Source: Acidaminococcus fermentans
Lineage (GTDB): Bacteria; Bacillota; Negativicutes; Acidaminococcales; Acidaminococcaceae
DNA length: 64,000 bases
Direction of reading: 5' to 3'
NCBI RefSeq assembly: GCF_009696675.1
Contig: NZ_VULN01000004.1
Coordinates: 124,001 to 188,000, forward strand
Shown: in pieces, positions 1 to 7,694 of the stretch
Numbering within the stretch: position 1 is the first letter of the stretch
How the letters are laid out: each line of letters begins with the position of its first letter
Program-made: the position numbers and the translations under genes
The notes under the pieces: model-generated
What the model was told of the DNA's origin: nothing
Database searches by the model: none
What the model saw: the letters and a program-made list of their open reading frames with translations, nothing else

Positions 1-865
1 GGCTGTCGCAGAACACCAGGAACAGACCCCCGCCCAGGGCGCTGAGCGGCAGCAGGGTCCGATGGTCCGGTCCGGCCAGCAGCCGGAGGCAGTGAGGCAC
101 CAGGAGCCCCACAAAACCGATGTTCCCTCCGGCGCATACCCCAAGTCCCATCAGAAGGGCCAGCCACCCCAGCAGCAGTTTCCGCCAGAAGGGGGCATCC
201 ATTCCCAGGGACAGGGCCTGTTCCTCGCCCAGGCTCAGCACATTCAGCTGCCGGCCCCAAAGGCACAGGACGGCCAGCACCCCTACCAGCACCGGCAGCA
301 GCAGCTTCACCTGGAGCCAGGTGCCCACTCCCAAGTTCCCCAGGGTCCAGAAAAAGTACTGGCGCATAACGGCGTCCGGGGCAAAGCTGAGAAGGCCGGC
401 GGTCAGGGCCCCGCAGAGCAGGCTCACCGCCACCCCGGACAGGAGCAGCTTCACCCGGTCATGGCTCCGGCTGCCCAGGAGCCCCACCAGAAAGGAGGCC
501 AGGGCCGCCCCGGCAAAGGCCCCCAGGGGCAGGAACCAGTAGCTTTTCTGGGGCAGCCCGGTGAGCAGCATCACCACCGCCCCCAGGGAAGCCCCGCCGG
601 TGACCCCCAGGATCCCCGGATCCGCCAGGGGATTCCCGAAGATGCCCTGGAGGACCGTGCCGGAAGCCCCCAGAGCCGCTCCCGTACCCAGGCCCAGCAG
701 CAGCCGGGGCAGCCGGAGATTCCACAGCACATTTACTTCCAAAGGGCTCCATCCTCCCTGGAACAGCCCCAGGGGAGACACGGGCACCTGGCCGCTGAAC
801 AGGGACAGGAGGCACACCGGAACCAGCAGCAGTCCCAGCAGCCTGGCCCAGGCTTTTCCTTTCAT
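1..865 (-). CDS. FecCD-family ABC transporter permease (partial, runs off the window)
   Basis: This is the inner-membrane permease of a BtuC/FecCD-type importer for iron-siderophore, haem or cobalamin. Translation from the ATG at 865 gives about 288 residues of hydrophobic protein before the window edge; the C-terminus is missing. Family signatures are visible: RLPR near residue 49, then LGASGTVLQGIFGNPLADPG, and later GGNIGFVGLLVPH. An AGAAAGGAGA ribosome-binding site lies just upstream. The gene follows the tRNA-Glu terminator and must have its own promoter; a TATATA-like -10 at about 930 is only a weak candidate. The binding protein and ATPase would lie outside the window, so the substrate cannot be assigned. 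The family call is firm. Confidence 0.88.
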   Translation of the reverse strand, partial: MKGKAWARLLGLLLVPVCLLSLFSGQVPVSPLGLFQGGWSPLEVNVLWNLRLPRLLLGLGTGAALGASGTVLQGIFGNPLADPGILGVTGGASLGAVVMLLTGLPQKSYWFLPLGAFAGAALASFLVGLLGSRSHDRVKLLLSGVAVSLLCGALTAGLLSFAPDAVMRQYFFWTLGNLGVGTWLQVKLLLPVLVGVLAVLCLWGRQLNVLSLGEEQALSLGMDAPFWRKLLLGWLALLMGLGVCAGGNIGFVGLLVPHCLRLLAGPDHRTLLPLSALGGGLFLVFCDS

Positions 866-883
866 GTCTTTCTCCTTTCTCAC

Positions 884-916
884 AAACAAAAAAGACGTTC
901 CCCAAAGGGAGCGTCT
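884..916 (-). terminator. Rho-independent terminator of the tRNA-Gln/tRNA-Glu unit
   Basis: An imperfect hairpin (AGACGTTCCCC pairing with GGGAGCGTCT around an AAAG loop) is followed on the minus strand by a T-rich run at 883-892. It lies between tRNA-Glu and the ribosome-binding site of the permease gene, so it could also attenuate the permease transcript. Confidence 0.7.
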
Positions 917-983
917 GTCTTTTATATAATGCAGTTCCATCCTCACGAGTGCATGGCCCATAGGGGATTCCCACGTATTGACC

Positions 984-1058
984 TGGTAGCGCCAACGAGA
1001 ATCGAACTCGTGATTTCGCCTTGAGAGGGCGACGTCTTAGCCGCTTGACCATGGCGCC
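984..1058 (-). tRNA. tRNA-Glu (anticodon CTC)
   Basis: A 75-nt cloverleaf including an encoded CCA. The acceptor stem is GGCGCCA/TGGCGCT with a G-U first pair, the D-arm is of the GGTCAAGCGGCTAAGAC type seen in bacterial tRNA-Glu, and the anticodon loop is CTCTCAA, which reads CTC. The T-arm contains TTCGATT. It lies 12 nt downstream of a tRNA-Gln gene on the same strand and is probably co-transcribed with it. Confidence 0.95.
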
Positions 1059-1070
1059 AAGATAAAAAAA

Positions 1071-1144
1071 TGGCTCCGGGACTAGGGCTCGAACCCAGAC
1101 TAGAAGATCCAGAATCTCCTGTGCTACCATTACACCATCCCGGA
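1071..1144 (-). tRNA. tRNA-Gln (anticodon CTG), copy 1
   Basis: A 74-nt cloverleaf with encoded CCA. The acceptor TCCGGGA pairs with TCCCGGA, giving the U1-A72 pair typical of tRNA-Gln, and the anticodon loop TTCTGGA reads CTG. It is identical to the copy at 1257-1330. A strong promoter lies directly upstream at 1162-1189. Confidence 0.95.
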
Positions 1145-1161
1145 AGAAAGCTTACTCAATT

Positions 1162-1189
1162 ATTATAGCATACCCAAAAGAAATTGCAA
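1162..1189 (-). promoter_or_regulatory. Promoter of the tRNA-Gln/tRNA-Glu unit
   Basis: On the minus strand there is a TTGCAA -35 and a consensus TATAAT -10 with 16-bp spacing, plus a TG extension (TATGCTATAAT). It ends 18 bp before the tRNA-Gln 5' end. Confidence 0.8.
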
Positions 1190-1215
1190 GGATTTTTTCC
1201 AAAATGCCAAAAGAA

Positions 1216-1240
1216 AAACCACCGCTTTCGCAGTGGCCGG
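1216..1240 (-). terminator. Terminator of the second tRNA-Gln gene
   Basis: On the minus strand CCACTGC-GAAA-GCGGTGG forms a 7-bp stem with a GAAA tetraloop, followed by TTTTTC. It separates the two tRNA-Gln transcription units. Confidence 0.8.
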
Positions 1241-1256
1241 TTTCTGGATAAAAAAA

Positions 1257-1330
1257 TGGCTCCGGGACTAGGGCTCGAACCCAGACTAGAAGATCCAGAA
1301 TCTCCTGTGCTACCATTACACCATCCCGGA
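1257..1330 (-). tRNA. tRNA-Gln (anticodon CTG), copy 2
   Basis: Identical over all 74 nt to the tRNA-Gln at 1071-1144, with the same encoded CCA and CTG anticodon. It has its own promoter (1366-1394) and its own terminator (1216-1240), so it is a separate single-gene transcription unit. Neither copy reads CAA, so a TTG-anticodon tRNA-Gln is expected elsewhere in the genome. Confidence 0.95.
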
Positions 1331-1365
1331 GTAACTCTCTTTGCTCTCTCAAAGAGTACTTTCTT

Positions 1366-1394
1366 AGTATACGACGGAGGGCAAAAAAATGCAA
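1366..1394 (-). promoter_or_regulatory. Promoter of tRNA-Gln copy 2
   Basis: On the minus strand, -35 TTGCAT and -10 TATACT with exactly 17-bp spacing, located 36 bp upstream of the tRNA. Confidence 0.75.
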
Positions 1395-1426
1395 GGGATT
1401 TTTTTACTTTTTCCTAAAAAAAAGTA

Positions 1427-1474
1427 GGAAAATCAAAAGTTTTTAACATGGAAACTAAAAACTTTTGATTTTCC
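1427..1474 (-). terminator. 19-bp perfect inverted repeat, terminator of the metallophosphoesterase gene
   Basis: GGAAAATCAAAAGTTTTTA at 1427-1445 is perfectly complementary to 1456-1474 across a 10-nt loop. It lies 30 nt past the stop codon of the gene at 1505-2251 and is followed on the minus strand by a T-rich stretch. The stem is unusually long and AT-rich compared with the other terminators in the window. Confidence 0.75.
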
Positions 1475-1504
1475 CGTATTTTTTATATTCAATCTGAAAA
1501 ACTT

Positions 1505-2251
1505 TCAGTCCAGGATCTTTTCCGGCCGGAAATCCAGGTAGTCTCCGGAGACCAGCCGGTACCGGATGCCTTTATGGAGCCCCAGGATACTGTCCTGGAA
1601 CTGGGCTTCTCCGTGACAGTGGGCATAGATCACCTGTTCCGCTCCGTATTTCTCCGCCATCCGGGTAAAGATGCTCTCCTCTTCCAGGATATTGGTGGGA
1701 GGATAGTGGAGGAACACCAGGAACTTCCGGTACCCCGCGTCCTGGGCTTTCCGGAAGGAATCCTCCAGACGGATGGCTTCCCGGCGGACCAGTTTTTGAG
1801 CGTGTTTTTCCGCCTCCTGGTCCCAGCTGAGCACTTCTCCGGTAAACCGGTTGATCAGAAAGGGTCCCTCAAAGGTGAATCCCTTGGTCCCCACCAGGGC
1901 ATAGTCCCGGTAGGCTGCGAAATTGTTCTGGAGGAAGAAGAGTTTTCCGGCATACTCCTGGTTCAGGGCGTCGGTTTTCTGAGCTTCCCAGAACATGTCA
2001 TGGTTCCCCCGGATCAGGATCTTCCGTCCCGGCAGATTGGCAATGAAGTCCAGGTCCTCCCGGCACTGGTACAGCTTCCGTCCCCAGGAATGATCCCCTA
2101 CCAGCACCAGGGTATCCCCCGGCTGCACCAGTTCCTGGCAGTTCTTCCAGATTTTTTCCTCGTGGCGGACCCAGACGGGCCCCATGGCATCCATGGATTT
2201 CTCCGGCCGCTGAAAGGCCAGATGGAGATCTCCCAAGGCATAAAGTGCCAT
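1505..2251 (-). CDS. Calcineurin-like metallophosphoesterase
   Basis: Predicted cytosolic phosphoesterase of 248 residues using a dinuclear metal centre. The N-terminal GDLH motif, the GDHSWGR motif near residue 50, the GNHD motif near residue 85 and the C-terminal HYPP and GHCHGEAQ-like (AHCHGEA) segments follow the order of metal ligands in the family. A GTG three codons upstream (2260) is in frame, but the AGGAGG ribosome-binding site sits 8 nt before the ATG at 2251 and abuts the GTG, so the ATG is chosen. It appears monocistronic between two terminators. The substrate is unknown. Confidence 0.85.
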   Translation of the reverse strand: MALYALGDLHLAFQRPEKSMDAMGPVWVRHEEKIWKNCQELVQPGDTLVLVGDHSWGRKLYQCREDLDFIANLPGRKILIRGNHDMFWEAQKTDALNQEYAGKLFFLQNNFAAYRDYALVGTKGFTFEGPFLINRFTGEVLSWDQEAEKHAQKLVRREAIRLEDSFRKAQDAGYRKFLVFLHYPPTNILEEESIFTRMAEKYGAEQVIYAHCHGEAQFQDSILGLHKGIRYRLVSGDYLDFRPEKILD

Positions 2252-2308
2252 CTGATCCACCTCCTTTTCCCCTATTGTACTCTATTTGTCCGGAGGGTTC
2301 CAGATGGA

Positions 2309-2344
2309 TAAAAAGAGGGTACCGCCTATGGCCGCAGTACCCTC
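2309..2344 (-). terminator. Terminator of the DUF362 gene
   Basis: GAGGGTAC and GTACCCTC pair over an interior loop and are followed on the minus strand by TTTTTAT. It begins a few bases past the stop codon of the gene at 2350-3474. Confidence 0.8.
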
Positions 2345-2349
2345 TCTGA

Positions 2350-3474
2350 TCATTTCAGCGCAACCAGTTCATATGCTCTGGTCCCCAGTCCGATCTTTTC
2401 TCCGTGTTCCAGGGTGGTGGCCCAGTCCACCCGGGGATTGCTGTCCAGGAAGTGGTCGTGGTGGCATTCCCAGTCCTTCTGGGCCAAGTGGTCCGCCAGC
2501 TGGCTGTTGGGCAGGGGCTGGGCCTTCTGACAGGCATCGGCACAGGCCTGATCCAGGGCAATGGGGTCAAAGGACGCAAACATGCCGATATTGGGCAGGA
2601 TGGGTGCGTCGTTTTCCCCGTGGCAGTCACAGTTGGGAGAAATATCCATCACCATGTTGATATAGAAGCAGGGACGGCCATGGACCACGGCCAGGGCATA
2701 TTCCGCCATTTTCCGGTCCAGCAGCTCATTGGCATCCCACTGGACGCTCTGGATGGCGTCGAACCCGCAGGCCCCGATGCAGCGGCCGCATCCGGCACAT
2801 TTTTCCTCATCGATGTGAGCCTTGTGATTGATATAGGAAATGGCATCGCTGCCGCATTCTTTGGCACACCGGCCGCAGCCCCGGCACAGTTCTTCATCCA
2901 CCTTGGGCTTGCCGGAGGAATGCTGTTCCATTTTCCCGGCCCGGCTGCCGCAGCCCATGCCCACGTTCTTTACCGCACCGCCGAAGCCGGTGGCTTCATG
3001 GCCCTTGAAATGGGCCAGGCTGATGAATACATCCGCATCCATAATGGCCCGGCCGATTTTGGCTTTTTGGATGTATTCCCCGCCGGGAACCGGCACTTCC
3101 ACTTCATCCGTGCCCCGGAGGCCATCCCCGATGATCACCTGACAGCCGGTGGTAATGGTGTTGTACCCGTTGATGGCGGCACAGTCCAGATGGTCCAGGG
3201 CATTTTTCCGGCTGCCGGGATACAGGGTGTTGCAGTCGGTGAGGAAGGGTTTGCCGCCCCATTCCTTCACCAGGTCCGCCACCGCCTTTACATACTGGGG
3301 CCGGATGGTGGCTAGGTTCCCCAGTTCCCCGAAATGCATCTTGATGGCGGTGAATTTCCCCTGGAAGTCAATGTCTCCCATATGGGCTGCCCTGCACAGC
3401 CGCTGGAGCTTCTCCAGTGCACTGGTGCCCACCGGACACCGGAAATCCGTAAAATACACTTTTGCCTTTTCCAT
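2350..3474 (-). CDS. DUF362 domain protein with two 4Fe-4S ferredoxin motifs
   Basis: A 374-residue iron-sulfur protein. Residues 1-185 match the DUF362 domain (DCNTLYPGSRKNA, then AHFKGHEATGFGGAVKNVGMG). Two ferredoxin-type clusters follow, CRGCGRCAKEC near residue 200 and CAGCGRCIGAC near residue 225. The C-terminal region contains PNIGMFASFDPIALDQACAD, typical of the family. Such proteins are thought to be cytosolic redox proteins, but the reaction is not established. No signal peptide is visible. It is flanked by hairpins on both sides, so it is probably transcribed alone or by read-through from rlmH. Confidence 0.88.
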   Translation of the reverse strand: MEKAKVYFTDFRCPVGTSALEKLQRLCRAAHMGDIDFQGKFTAIKMHFGELGNLATIRPQYVKAVADLVKEWGGKPFLTDCNTLYPGSRKNALDHLDCAAINGYNTITTGCQVIIGDGLRGTDEVEVPVPGGEYIQKAKIGRAIMDADVFISLAHFKGHEATGFGGAVKNVGMGCGSRAGKMEQHSSGKPKVDEELCRGCGRCAKECGSDAISYINHKAHIDEEKCAGCGRCIGACGFDAIQSVQWDANELLDRKMAEYALAVVHGRPCFYINMVMDISPNCDCHGENDAPILPNIGMFASFDPIALDQACADACQKAQPLPNSQLADHLAQKDWECHHDHFLDSNPRVDWATTLEHGEKIGLGTRAYELVALK

Positions 3475-3590
3475 GTTTCCACTCCCCTTGCTGGATAACC
3501 GGGAGCACTCCCGCTATCCGCTGTTTTCCAAAAAGCCGGGCTGGTCCCTCTCGGATTCCGCACAACCTGCAGGTTCCAGTCCGGTCTTTT

Positions 3591-4073
3591 TCAGTGATGG
3601 TATTTTTCTTTCCGCATGATCTTGAAGGCCCGGTAGATCTGCTCCAAAAGCAGGATCCGGATCATCTGATGGGTGAAGGTCAGCGGTGAGAAGCTCCACC
3701 GGAAATCCGCCCGTTTCCGCAGGGCGTCGGTGTAGCCAAACGGACCTCCGATCACAAAGGTCAGATGGCTCACCCCCTCCACCATCCACTGTTCCATTTT
3801 TTCCGCCAGCTGGGGGGAAGAGATTTCCTTCCCCGTAAGATCCAGCAGGATGACGAAACTGTGTTCCGGGATCAGCTTCAGGATCCGGTCCGTTTCCCGG
3901 GCCAGCACCTGTTCCTTCACCGCCGGGGACGGATCATCGGGCATCTTCTCTTCGTTGATGCACCGGGTTTCCAGCTGGCAGTAAGCGCCCAGCCGCTTGG
4001 TGAATTCCTGTTCCGCCTCCCGGAGGTACTTTTCCTTCAGTTTGCCTGCGCAGGCCAGGGTGATCCTGATCAT
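3591..4073 (-). CDS. rlmH: 23S rRNA (pseudouridine1915-N3)-methyltransferase RlmH
   Basis: SPOUT-class methyltransferase of 160 residues, the usual length, which methylates pseudouridine 1915 in helix 69 of 23S rRNA using S-adenosylmethionine. The cofactor knot is visible: FVIGGPFGY near residue 108, with SPLTFTHQMIRILLLEQIYRA near the C-terminus. Its ATG overlaps the htrA stop codon (ATGA), so the two genes are translationally coupled. The walJ-htrA-rlmH order is common in Firmicutes. Confidence 0.96.
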   Translation of the reverse strand: MIRITLACAGKLKEKYLREAEQEFTKRLGAYCQLETRCINEEKMPDDPSPAVKEQVLARETDRILKLIPEHSFVILLDLTGKEISSPQLAEKMEQWMVEGVSHLTFVIGGPFGYTDALRKRADFRWSFSPLTFTHQMIRILLLEQIYRAFKIMRKEKYHH

Positions 4074-5200
4074 TGCTGGCTGCTCTGCTGGGGCATTTCC
4101 GTAAGAGTGACGGTCTTGTTCACTTCTTCATCTCCCCGGAGGATGGTCACCGGCACCTGCTGTCCCACCTGACATTTGCCCAGGGCATCCCGGAGATCGG
4201 CTACAGAAGCCACTTTAGTACCGTTGAACTTAACGATAATATCGTTTGGACGAATGCCTCCACGGTATGCAGGACCGTCTTGAAACATCTTTACGACGAA
4301 CAGCCCTCCTCTCAGGTCCAGATCGATGCCCAGCCGTTTGGCCAGGGTCTGATCCAGCAGGCTGACCCCCAGATAAGGCCGGACCACCCGTCCTTTTTCC
4401 GCCAGTTCCTTCAGGATGGGCTTGGCCTCGTTGATGGGAATGGCAAAACCAATGCCTTCCACCCCGGAAGCGGCAATCTTGGCACTGTTGATGCCGATCA
4501 CCTGACCGTCCGCGTTCACCAGGGCCCCGCCGGAATTCCCCGGGTTGATGGCCGCATCGGTCTGGATCAGCCGGAACCGCCGTTCACCCATGTCCAGGGA
4601 CCGGTTCAGGGCGCTGATCACCCCGGCGGTGACACTGCCCCGGAATTCCATGCCCAGGGGGTTCCCGATGGCAATGGCCGGTTCCCCCACCATCAGAGAA
4701 TCAGAATCCCCGAATTCCGCCACCGGCAGTTCCTCATCTGCATCGATTTTCACTACCGCCAGATCCGTATTGGGGTCGGTGCCCAGCACTTTTCCGTTAT
4801 AGGTCTTTCCGTCAGGCAGGCTCACCACGATTTCCTGGGCACCGGCCACCACATGGTTGTTGGTGGCGATGAGCCCGTCCTTGCTGTAGATCACCCCGGA
4901 ACCGCTGCCCTGTTCCACCAGCTGGGTCCGGTTGAAGTAATCCCGTACCAGGGCCTTGTTGGTGATACCCACTACAGCCGGGCCCACCTTCTTGGCGGCC
5001 TGGACAATGGGGGTGTTCCGGGCGGCGCTCATATTGGCTTCCGCCTTTTTGGTCTGCTGTTCCTGGGTCAGGGCCGGCTTGTTTTCCGTTTTGGCAGCCG
5101 TCTTGTTGCTGGCCAGGCCGCAGCCGGCGGTGAGGAAGCTGGCGCTTAAGGAAAGAGCCACCAGGGTGCTCAGGGTTTTCTTGGTAATGGTATGTTTCAT
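4070..5200 (-). CDS. htrA: HtrA/DegP-family serine protease with PDZ domain
   Basis: Envelope quality-control protease of 376 residues. The N-terminus has a hydrophobic export segment ending in LTAGC (Cys27), a possible but atypical lipobox, so either a lipoprotein or a membrane-anchored form is possible. The trypsin-like catalytic triad is visible in TNNHVV, TDLAVVKI and NPGNSGGAL. One PDZ domain covers about residues 275-365, including RPYLGVSLLD and GGIRPNDIIVKFNG. The gene overlaps rlmH by 4 nt and starts 14 nt after walJ, which fits the conserved walJ-htrA-rlmH operon. Confidence 0.95.
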   Translation of the reverse strand: MKHTITKKTLSTLVALSLSASFLTAGCGLASNKTAAKTENKPALTQEQQTKKAEANMSAARNTPIVQAAKKVGPAVVGITNKALVRDYFNRTQLVEQGSGSGVIYSKDGLIATNNHVVAGAQEIVVSLPDGKTYNGKVLGTDPNTDLAVVKIDADEELPVAEFGDSDSLMVGEPAIAIGNPLGMEFRGSVTAGVISALNRSLDMGERRFRLIQTDAAINPGNSGGALVNADGQVIGINSAKIAASGVEGIGFAIPINEAKPILKELAEKGRVVRPYLGVSLLDQTLAKRLGIDLDLRGGLFVVKMFQDGPAYRGGIRPNDIIVKFNGTKVASVADLRDALGKCQVGQQVPVTILRGDEEVNKTVTLTEMPQQSSQQ

Positions 5201-5214
5201 GGTTTTACTCCTTT

Positions 5215-6000
5215 TCAGCGGACATTGCTGACCATTTCCTGCTGCTGTGCCACATACAGCTGGATTTCCCGGGTCCGGGGACAGTCCTCCAGAACTTCCC
5301 GTACGGTCCGGTAGGCAACATCCGGCGTATTGTTCTTTTCACTGAGATGGGCCAGGATCACTTCCGAAGGAGGGTCTTCCAGGGAAGTGAGGAACTGGCC
5401 TGCCGTCCGGTTGGACAGATGGCCTTCCCGGCCCAGGATCCGGTTCTGGAGGGCCACCGGGTAAGGCCCGTTCCGGAGCATGGACTCATCATGGTTGGCT
5501 TCCAGGACCATGACGGAAGCCCCTTCCGCCGCCTGTTCCACTGCTTTCGTGATGATTCCGCAGTCCGTCAGGTAGGTGCATTTCTCATCTCCGTTGAAGA
5601 TGGCATATCCTACCGGATCCACTGCATCGTGAGGGATCCGGAACGGTTCGATCCGCAGGTTCCCCATGGTGCAGCTCCGGGGAATCACCCGTACCTGAGG
5701 CCGGGGCAGCTGGCGCCGGACAGGCAGCTGGGCCCAGGTCCGCTCGTTGGCAAACACCGGAACGGAGCTGTAGTGCCGGGCGAATACATCCAGTCCGGCC
5801 ACATGGTCCCTGTGTTCATGGGTCAGGAACACCCCGCTGAGATCTTCCGGTTCCAGTCCACAGCGCTTCAGGCCCTGGACGATCCGCCGGCAGGAAATCC
5901 CCGCATCGATCAGGATGGCCGTCTGACCGGCACGGATCAGGGTAGAATTCCCCTTGCTGCCGCTGGCCAGCACGTCCACTTCAAAATTGGTTAAGGTCAT
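5215..6000 (-). CDS. walJ: WalJ/YycJ-type metallo-beta-lactamase-fold hydrolase
   Basis: A 261-residue MBL-fold protein close to the usual YycJ length (about 264). The zinc ligands are visible in LTHEHRDHVAG, and the start GSKGNSTLI is characteristic. In other Firmicutes this family is linked to cell-wall and DNA-replication control and often has nuclease activity; the exact role here is inferred. The frame stays open far upstream, but that extension overlaps perR and its terminator. The ATG at 6000 gives the right N-terminus; an alternative ATG at 6018 is possible, and neither has a strong ribosome-binding site. It leads the operon with htrA and rlmH. The WalRK genes are not in this window. 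Confidence 0.9.
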   Translation of the reverse strand: MTLTNFEVDVLASGSKGNSTLIRAGQTAILIDAGISCRRIVQGLKRCGLEPEDLSGVFLTHEHRDHVAGLDVFARHYSSVPVFANERTWAQLPVRRQLPRPQVRVIPRSCTMGNLRIEPFRIPHDAVDPVGYAIFNGDEKCTYLTDCGIITKAVEQAAEGASVMVLEANHDESMLRNGPYPVALQNRILGREGHLSNRTAGQFLTSLEDPPSEVILAHLSEKNNTPDVAYRTVREVLEDCPRTREIQLYVAQQQEMVSNVR

Positions 6001-6091
6001 GGGATAACACCGTTCCATACAAAAATGTCGGGGCAGCTGTTCCCACCCCGCTATTATACTTATTATTATAGCAAAAACCGGGAAAGAAATG

Positions 6092-6123
6092 TAAAAAAAC
6101 ACCGAACTCTCCGAGTCCGGCAT
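6092..6123 (-). terminator. Terminator of the perR-like gene (probably bidirectional)
   Basis: Minus-strand GCCGGACTC-GGA-GAGTTCGGTG is followed by TTTTTTT; the plus strand also ends in CATTTTTT. It sits directly after the stop codon at 6137. Confidence 0.8.
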
Positions 6124-6136
6124 TTTTTCTTCAGGT

Positions 6137-6580
6137 TCAGTTTTTCTGGCTCTGACAGTCTGCGCACAGCCCGTAGAAGTAGAACTGATGGCCCTGTACC
6201 GTAAAGCCTGTTTCCTTGGCCACCTTATCTTCGATGGCTTTGGCGTCCAGATGGGGCACATCACAGACTTTGCCGCATTTCATGCAGCGGATGTGGGGAT
6301 GTTCCATCACATTGGCATCGTAGCGGAAGCTGTCTTCCCCGGTGTTCAGCACCTGGATGATATGCAGCTTGCTGAAGATCTCCACGGATTTGTACACCGT
6401 GGCAAAACTCATGGTGGGGTATTTTTCCTTCACCTTGTTGTAGATCATTTCCGCTGTAGGATGTTCCGTTGTATGGGCCAGCATGTCATAAACAGCCAGT
6501 CTCTGAGGGGTCACCTTGCATCCGTTGTCCCGGAGCAGTTTGGCCAGTTCAGCAGCAGTAAGCGTAATCAACACCTCCAT
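6137..6580 (-). CDS. perR: PerR-like Fur-family transcriptional repressor
   Basis: Metal-dependent DNA-binding regulator of about 147 residues. The winged helix holds VTPQRLAVYDML and MSFATVYKSVEIF. Residues matching the PerR regulatory metal site are present: His in EHPTAEMIYN, Asp in RYD, two His in EHPH, and Asp in KVCDV. The structural zinc site is formed by CMKC and CADC. This pattern suggests peroxide sensing rather than iron sensing. The start is uncertain: ATG at 6580 is adopted, but a GTG two codons downstream of it (6574) fits the AAGGA ribosome-binding site. A Fur/PerR-like box overlaps its own promoter region. Confidence 0.87.
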   Translation of the reverse strand: MEVLITLTAAELAKLLRDNGCKVTPQRLAVYDMLAHTTEHPTAEMIYNKVKEKYPTMSFATVYKSVEIFSKLHIIQVLNTGEDSFRYDANVMEHPHIRCMKCGKVCDVPHLDAKAIEDKVAKETGFTVQGHQFYFYGLCADCQSQKN

Positions 6581-6606
6581 TCCTTCATTTTGCGTCTTGT
6601 ACTTTT

Positions 6607-6621
6607 GGATAATGATTACTA
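6607..6621 (-). promoter_or_regulatory. Fur/PerR-type operator
   Basis: GGATAATGATTACTA on the plus strand matches 12 of 15 positions of the 7-1-7 Fur-family consensus TGATAATNATTATCA. It lies just downstream of the -10 element of the perR promoter, a typical place for autorepression. Confidence 0.6.
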
Positions 6622-6626
6622 CAATT

Positions 6627-6655
6627 AGTATAACTTTTTGTGTCTTTTTCGTCAA
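6627..6655 (-). promoter_or_regulatory. Promoter of the perR-like gene
   Basis: On the minus strand, -35 TTGACG and -10 TATACT with exactly 17-bp spacing, immediately upstream of the Fur/PerR-like box. Confidence 0.8.
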
Positions 6656-6844
6656 CTGTTTTTTGTTGATTTACACCATGTAAAATAAGGGTTTAAAGGT
6701 TTCCAATAGTTATTATTACTTTTCTTTATACTTTTTATTTTATTCTTTGTCTCGGCAGAAAAGGTAAAATTCATTCCGAGTCAATAGAACTTTTTCCTTC
6801 AAGGGTTCCCAGCATACCCTATTTCCATGAATGGGCCATGAATA

Positions 6845-7570
6845 TCAGTCCTGGATGGTTACCGGCATCCCCACATAGGCCACTTTTTCCAGTTCCCGGA
6901 GGTTGCCGTTGTCCAGCCGGACGCAGCCTTCGGAAGCGTCGGTGCCGATGGAAGCTGGATCATGGGTACCGTGGATCCCGATACCGTCCCAGTTCCCCTG
7001 GCTCAGGTCTTCCGTATCCAGGCTCAGGAACCAGGGTCCGTAAGCTCCCTGGATCTCTCCGTTCCCGTCTCCGAAATCATGGGTCCAGCCGGAAGCGTCG
7101 TCGATTTCATCAACCCGGAAGGTCCCTACAGGGGTCATGTTGTCTCCCCGGCGTTCCTTCTGGCCCAGGCCTCCTTTGCCGATGGCACAGCCCCAGGTCC
7201 GGACTACCGTATCCCCGTCCTTCAGGTACAGTTTGTGGTCGCTTTTGTCCACCAGCACCGTGTACTTTTTCCCGGGCACCAGAGGCTGCTCCGCCGCCGG
7301 CTGGGGTTCCGCCGCTTTGGGTTCCTCCTGTTTCTTCTGGAGGCTTTCCACCGGTGTCTCCTTCTTTTCCGGCAGGGCCGGCTGTTCTTTTTTCACCGTT
7401 TCCGTCTTTTTGACCGGCACCGTAGGTCCGGGAGCTCCCACCCCCTTGTACCCCAGGGCAAAGCAGCCGGTGAGCAGCACCCCCAGGAACACCAGGGCGG
7501 ATACCCCCAGCATTACGGTCTTTCCCCTATGGTTCCGGGACCCTTCCGTCCTCTTTTTCCTTCCGTCCAT
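6845..7570 (-). CDS. L,D-transpeptidase (YkuD domain) lipoprotein
   Basis: Probable peptidoglycan cross-linking or lipoprotein-attaching enzyme of 241 residues. A basic N-terminus is followed by a hydrophobic segment ending in a good lipobox LTGC (Cys36). Residues about 45-100 are a Pro/Lys/Glu-rich linker. The YkuD catalytic domain fills the C-terminal half, with the active-site motif HGTHDPASIGTDASEGCVRL spanning the catalytic His and Cys. Inferred location is the outer face of the cytoplasmic membrane or the periplasm. No clear operon partners; the 189 bases downstream contain no gene. Confidence 0.92.
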   Translation of the reverse strand: MDGRKKRTEGSRNHRGKTVMLGVSALVFLGVLLTGCFALGYKGVGAPGPTVPVKKTETVKKEQPALPEKKETPVESLQKKQEEPKAAEPQPAAEQPLVPGKKYTVLVDKSDHKLYLKDGDTVVRTWGCAIGKGGLGQKERRGDNMTPVGTFRVDEIDDASGWTHDFGDGNGEIQGAYGPWFLSLDTEDLSQGNWDGIGIHGTHDPASIGTDASEGCVRLDNGNLRELEKVAYVGMPVTIQD

Positions 7571-7660
7571 AAAACATCCCTCTTTCTTTATGCAAGCCTT
7601 ATGATACCATCCCCCCTTTCTCCCTGCAATCCCTCCCTTTTAAAATTTTTTAAAATTCTC

Positions 7661-7689
7661 TTGACAAGTGTATCGAAAAAGTTTACTAT
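7661..7689 (+). promoter_or_regulatory. Promoter of the cysE T-box leader
   Basis: Consensus -35 TTGACA at 7661-7666 and -10 TACTAT at 7684-7689 with 17-bp spacing, directly upstream of the T-box RNA. Confidence 0.8.
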
Positions 7690-7694
7690 ACAGT

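Noticed and set aside
6001-6264. N-terminal extension of walJ by 88 residues
   Set aside because: It overlaps the 3' end and terminator of the perR-like gene and exceeds the family length.
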